Shown: one piece after another, positions 5,527-7,982 of the stretch
Position numbering within the stretch: the first letter of the stretch is position 1
How the letters are laid out: each line of letters starts with the position of its first letter
Notes under the pieces: generated by a model
Database searches by the model: none
The model's input: the letters and a program-made list of their open reading frames with translations, nothing else
Told to the model about the DNA's origin: nothing
Source: Aliarcobacter sp.
GTDB lineage: Bacteria > Campylobacterota > Campylobacteria > Campylobacterales > Arcobacteraceae
Direction of reading: 5' to 3'
DNA: 7,982 bases
Assembly (NCBI GenBank): GCA_017996075.1
Contig: JAGOHQ010000033.1
Location: forward strand, 1-7,982
Program-made: the position numbers and the translations under genes

Positions 5527-7982
5527 TTATTTATTTATCTCTTTATCCAAATAGTAACCTGTATATGAACCACTATTTTTATGATTTTGTGCTAAAAATT
5601 CAGGTGTTCCCATATCCACAATTTTTCCACCTTTATCTCCACCTTCAGGACCTATGTCTATTACAAAATCAGAGTTTTTTATAACATCAAGATTATGTTC
5701 TATTACAAGTACTGAGTTTCCAAGTTCAACTAAATGGTGTAAAACACGTGTGAGTCTATCAACATCTGCAAAGTGAAGTCCAGTTGTAGGCTCATCTAAA
5801 ATATATAAAGTATTTCCTGTATCTTTCTTACTTAACTCTTTACTTAATTTTATTCTTTGAGCTTCTCCACCACTTAAAGTTACAGCGTTTTGTCCTAAAG
5901 TTATATATCCAAGTCCAACATCGCTTAGAGTTTGAAGTTTTGCCTTAAGTTTTGGAACCTTAGCAAAAAACTCTAAAGCTTCATCTACACTCATATTTAG
6001 AACTTCAGATATATTTTTTCCTCTATAAACTATTTCAAGAGTTTGAGCATTGTATCTATCTCCATTACAAACATCACACTTAACCATAATGTCTGGTAAG
6101 AAGTGCATCTCTATTTTAATTTCACCTTCACCTTGACATTTTTCACATCTTCCACCTTTTACATTAAATGAAAACCGTCCAATCTTATACCCTCTAAGAC
6201 TAGCTTCTTTTGTTTTAGTAAAAAGGTCCCTTATTTCGTCCATAAGTCCTGTGTAAGTTGCTGGATTACTTCTAGGAGTACGACCTATTGGGCTTTGGTC
6301 AAGATATATAACTTTATCTAGTTTTTCCAAGCCATCTATTTCCACTCCATCAACTTTTTTTACTTTTCTAGCACGATTTAAAAGCTCTTGTGCAACAGGA
6401 AGTAGTGTTTGAAGAATAAGTGAAGATTTTCCACTTCCACTAACTCCTGTAATACTTACTAGGTTTCTAAGAGGAAGTTTTACATCTAGATTTTTTATAT
6501 TGTTTATATTTACATTTTTTATTTCAATATAATCTTCTTGTTTTCTATTGTGAGGATATTCAACTTTTTTTGCTTCTGTTACATATAAAGCAGTTAGAGT
6601 TTTTGCTTTTTTCATCTTTTCTAAAGTTCCAGCAAATACTACTTCACCACCAAATTTACCTGCATTTGGTCCAATATCAACAATAAAATCAGCAGACTGT
6701 ATAGTCTCTTTATCATGCTCAACTACAATTACGGTATTTCCTTTTTCTTGTAGCGCTCTTAATGTCTTTATTAGTTTACTAGTATCTCTTTCATGAAGAC
6801 CAATAGATGGTTCATCTAGTACATACATAACCCCAGTTAAACCACTTCCAATTTGTGAAGCAACTCTTATTCTTTGGGCTTCTCCACCACTTATTGTTCT
6901 TGCATCTCTTCCTAAAGTAATATATCCTAAACCAACATCATATAAAAAGAAAATTCTCTCTTTTATCTCTTTCAAAATAGGAGCTGCAATCATCTTGTTT
7001 TGTTCACTTAAATATGAAAAATTATTTTCATCTTGAAAAAAACTATGAGCTTCTTCTATTGGAATATTTAAAATTTCAGGAATAGTTTTTTTAGCTACAT
7101 ATACAGTTTGGCTAGCTGGTTTTAGTCTATTTCCATTGCAAGAGTCACATTTTTTTTCTGTCATAAATTCAGCCATCTCTTTTTCATCTTTTATCATATC
7201 ATATGCTAATTTTACAACACCATCCCATTTTCTTGTTAGTTTGTGCTTCTTCCAAAAGAATTTTACCTCATCAACAGTTCCATGCAAGATAGATTTTTTT
7301 TGATGTTCTTCTAAATCTCTAAATGGAGTTTTGATATTTATTTGTGATTGTTCACAAAAAGCTATTAACATTTTAAAATAGAAACCTTTGTTAAATCCAT
7401 ATATTATCTTTATTGCACCATCTTCAATAGCTAAATCTTCATCAATAACCTTTTTCATATCAAGTGCATATCTTATTCCCAAACCATCACAAGAGCTACA
7501 AGCACCTTTTGGTGAGTTAAAAGAGAAAGATATTGGTTCAAGTGGTTCAAATGATATTTTACAATCAAAACAAGCCATATGTTCTGAGTAGTGAATGTTT
7601 TTTTCAACACCAAGTTCTTCATGGTTTATTATTTCAATTTCAAGCTCCCCAAAACTCTCTTTTAGACCTTTTTCAACATCTTGAGCAATTCTATCTTTGT
7701 TTGTTTCATTTGCTGTAACTCTATCTATTACTACTTTTATTGTATGCATTTGAGTTTTGGATAACTCTATATCCTCGTCAAGTCTTACCATTACTCCATC
7801 TATCATAGCTCTTACATAACCTTTTGATCGAAGATTCTCAAGTAAATCTGCGAAACTTCCTTTTTTTCTATTTATTAAAGGTGCTAGTATTATAAGTTTT
7901 GCTTCATTTGGTAGCGATAATACCTGATTTATTACATCCGTAGCACTCATTTTTGAAATTGGTTTATTGCATTGATGACAAT
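5527..7982 (-). CDS. uvrA: UvrA, excinuclease ABC subunit A, missing its N-terminus at the window edge
   Basis: UvrA is the dimeric ATPase that with UvrB recognises bulky DNA lesions in nucleotide excision repair. The reading frame stays open to the right edge, so the ATG at 7950 is internal (residues CHQCNKPISK precede it). About 115 N-terminal residues, including the first Walker A, lie outside; 817 residues are visible. In order come the first zinc module (CFDC at 7561-7572, CSSC at 7489-7500), a third CxxC (7138-7149), ABC signature 1 SGGEAQR (about 6871-6891) with Walker B DEPS (about 6805-6816), and the second Walker A GVSGSGKSS (about 6421-6448). The C-terminal zinc finger follows (CEKC 6136-6147, CDVC 6067-6078), then signature 2 SGGEAQR (about 5854-5874) and Walker B DEPTTGLH (about 5773-5796). 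Everything expected for an active UvrA is present and nothing is broken. Confidence 0.98.
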   Translation of the reverse strand, partial: CHQCNKPISKMSATDVINQVLSLPNEAKLIILAPLINRKKGSFADLLENLRSKGYVRAMIDGVMVRLDEDIELSKTQMHTIKVVIDRVTANETNKDRIAQDVEKGLKESFGELEIEIINHEELGVEKNIHYSEHMACFDCKISFEPLEPISFSFNSPKGACSSCDGLGIRYALDMKKVIDEDLAIEDGAIKIIYGFNKGFYFKMLIAFCEQSQINIKTPFRDLEEHQKKSILHGTVDEVKFFWKKHKLTRKWDGVVKLAYDMIKDEKEMAEFMTEKKCDSCNGNRLKPASQTVYVAKKTIPEILNIPIEEAHSFFQDENNFSYLSEQNKMIAAPILKEIKERIFFLYDVGLGYITLGRDARTISGGEAQRIRVASQIGSGLTGVMYVLDEPSIGLHERDTSKLIKTLRALQEKGNTVIVVEHDKETIQSADFIVDIGPNAGKFGGEVVFAGTLEKMKKAKTLTALYVTEAKKVEYPHNRKQEDYIEIKNVNINNIKNLDVKLPLRNLVSITGVSGSGKSSLILQTLLPVAQELLNRARKVKKVDGVEIDGLEKLDKVIYLDQSPIGRTPRSNPATYTGLMDEIRDLFTKTKEASLRGYKIGRFSFNVKGGRCEKCQGEGEIKIEMHFLPDIMVKCDVCNGDRYNAQTLEIVYRGKNISEVLNMSVDEALEFFAKVPKLKAKLQTLSDVGLGYITLGQNAVTLSGGEAQRIKLSKELSKKDTGNTLYILDEPTTGLHFADVDRLTRVLHHLVELGNSVLVIEHNLDVIKNSDFVIDIGPEGGDKGGKIVDMGTPEFLAQNHKNSGSYTGYYLDKEINK

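Noticed and set aside
7294..7301. A8/T8 homopolymer in uvrA as a phase-variation switch
   Set aside because: It encodes ordinary Lys codons in a housekeeping gene, and such runs are expected by chance at this AT content.
7388..7718. Small plus-strand open frames opposite uvrA (7388-7591, 7533-7718), and those opposite argC (5186-5443) and cheC (1821-2060)
   Set aside because: They are antisense to strongly conserved coding sequence, have low-complexity products and lack ribosome sites; they are shadows.
5527..7950. UvrA starting at the ATG at 7950
   Set aside because: The frame is open to the window edge and the preceding residues continue the UvrA family sequence; the Met is internal.

Overview
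The base composition (very AT-rich, by eye under about 30% GC), codon use and gene families point to a Campylobacterota bacterium, most likely of the Arcobacter group. The strongest pointers are a histidine kinase with the AHQWRQPLN-type H-box common in that phylum, a CbpA-type J-protein start, and a CbpA/HspR-style operator. This assignment is inference; no marker gene settles it.

Layout, left to right. (1) Bases 1-88, minus strand: the first 29 codons of a cbpA/dnaJ-like heat-shock co-chaperone that runs off the left edge. Its promoter lies at 133-162, and an HspR-type inverted repeat (HAIR element, 147-167) overlaps the -35 box and the end of the next gene. (2) Bases 159-2645, minus strand: a compact three-gene signalling operon, transcribed single-domain response regulator -> CheC-type phosphatase -> soluble PAS histidine kinase. 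The response regulator has no normal start codon at its true N-terminus. The only start that keeps an intact receiver domain is an ATT at 2643-2645 with a well-placed Shine-Dalgarno. (3) Bases 2646-2726: a short divergent promoter region. (4) Bases 2727-4480, plus strand: two genes overlapping by ATGA, an FAD oxidoreductase resembling the C-terminal half of MnmC and a membrane-anchored protein of unknown function. They end at a hairpin terminator (4496-4524) buried in the 3' end of the convergent gene. (5) Bases 4500-5450, minus strand: argC, type 2 (short) N-acetyl-gamma-glutamyl-phosphate reductase. (6) Bases 5527-7982, minus strand: uvrA, lacking its first ~115 codons because the window ends.

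How the genes fit together. The response regulator, CheC and kinase form a self-contained phosphotransfer unit: the kinase would charge Asp55 of the regulator and CheC would remove the phosphate. Neither the regulator nor any neighbour carries a DNA-binding output, so the output is probably a protein contact. The unit lies directly upstream of, and on the same strand as, the heat-shock cbpA gene. argC (arginine synthesis), uvrA (nucleotide excision repair) and the MnmC-like gene (tRNA wobble uridine modification) are housekeeping genes with no obvious link to it.

No insertion sequence, CRISPR array, tRNA or rRNA was seen, and no gene-free stretch exceeds about 80 bases. The points most worth a second look are the ATT start, the HAIR operator embedded in the kinase stop codon, the dedicated CheC in a kinase operon, and the apparently leaderless start of the MnmC-like gene.
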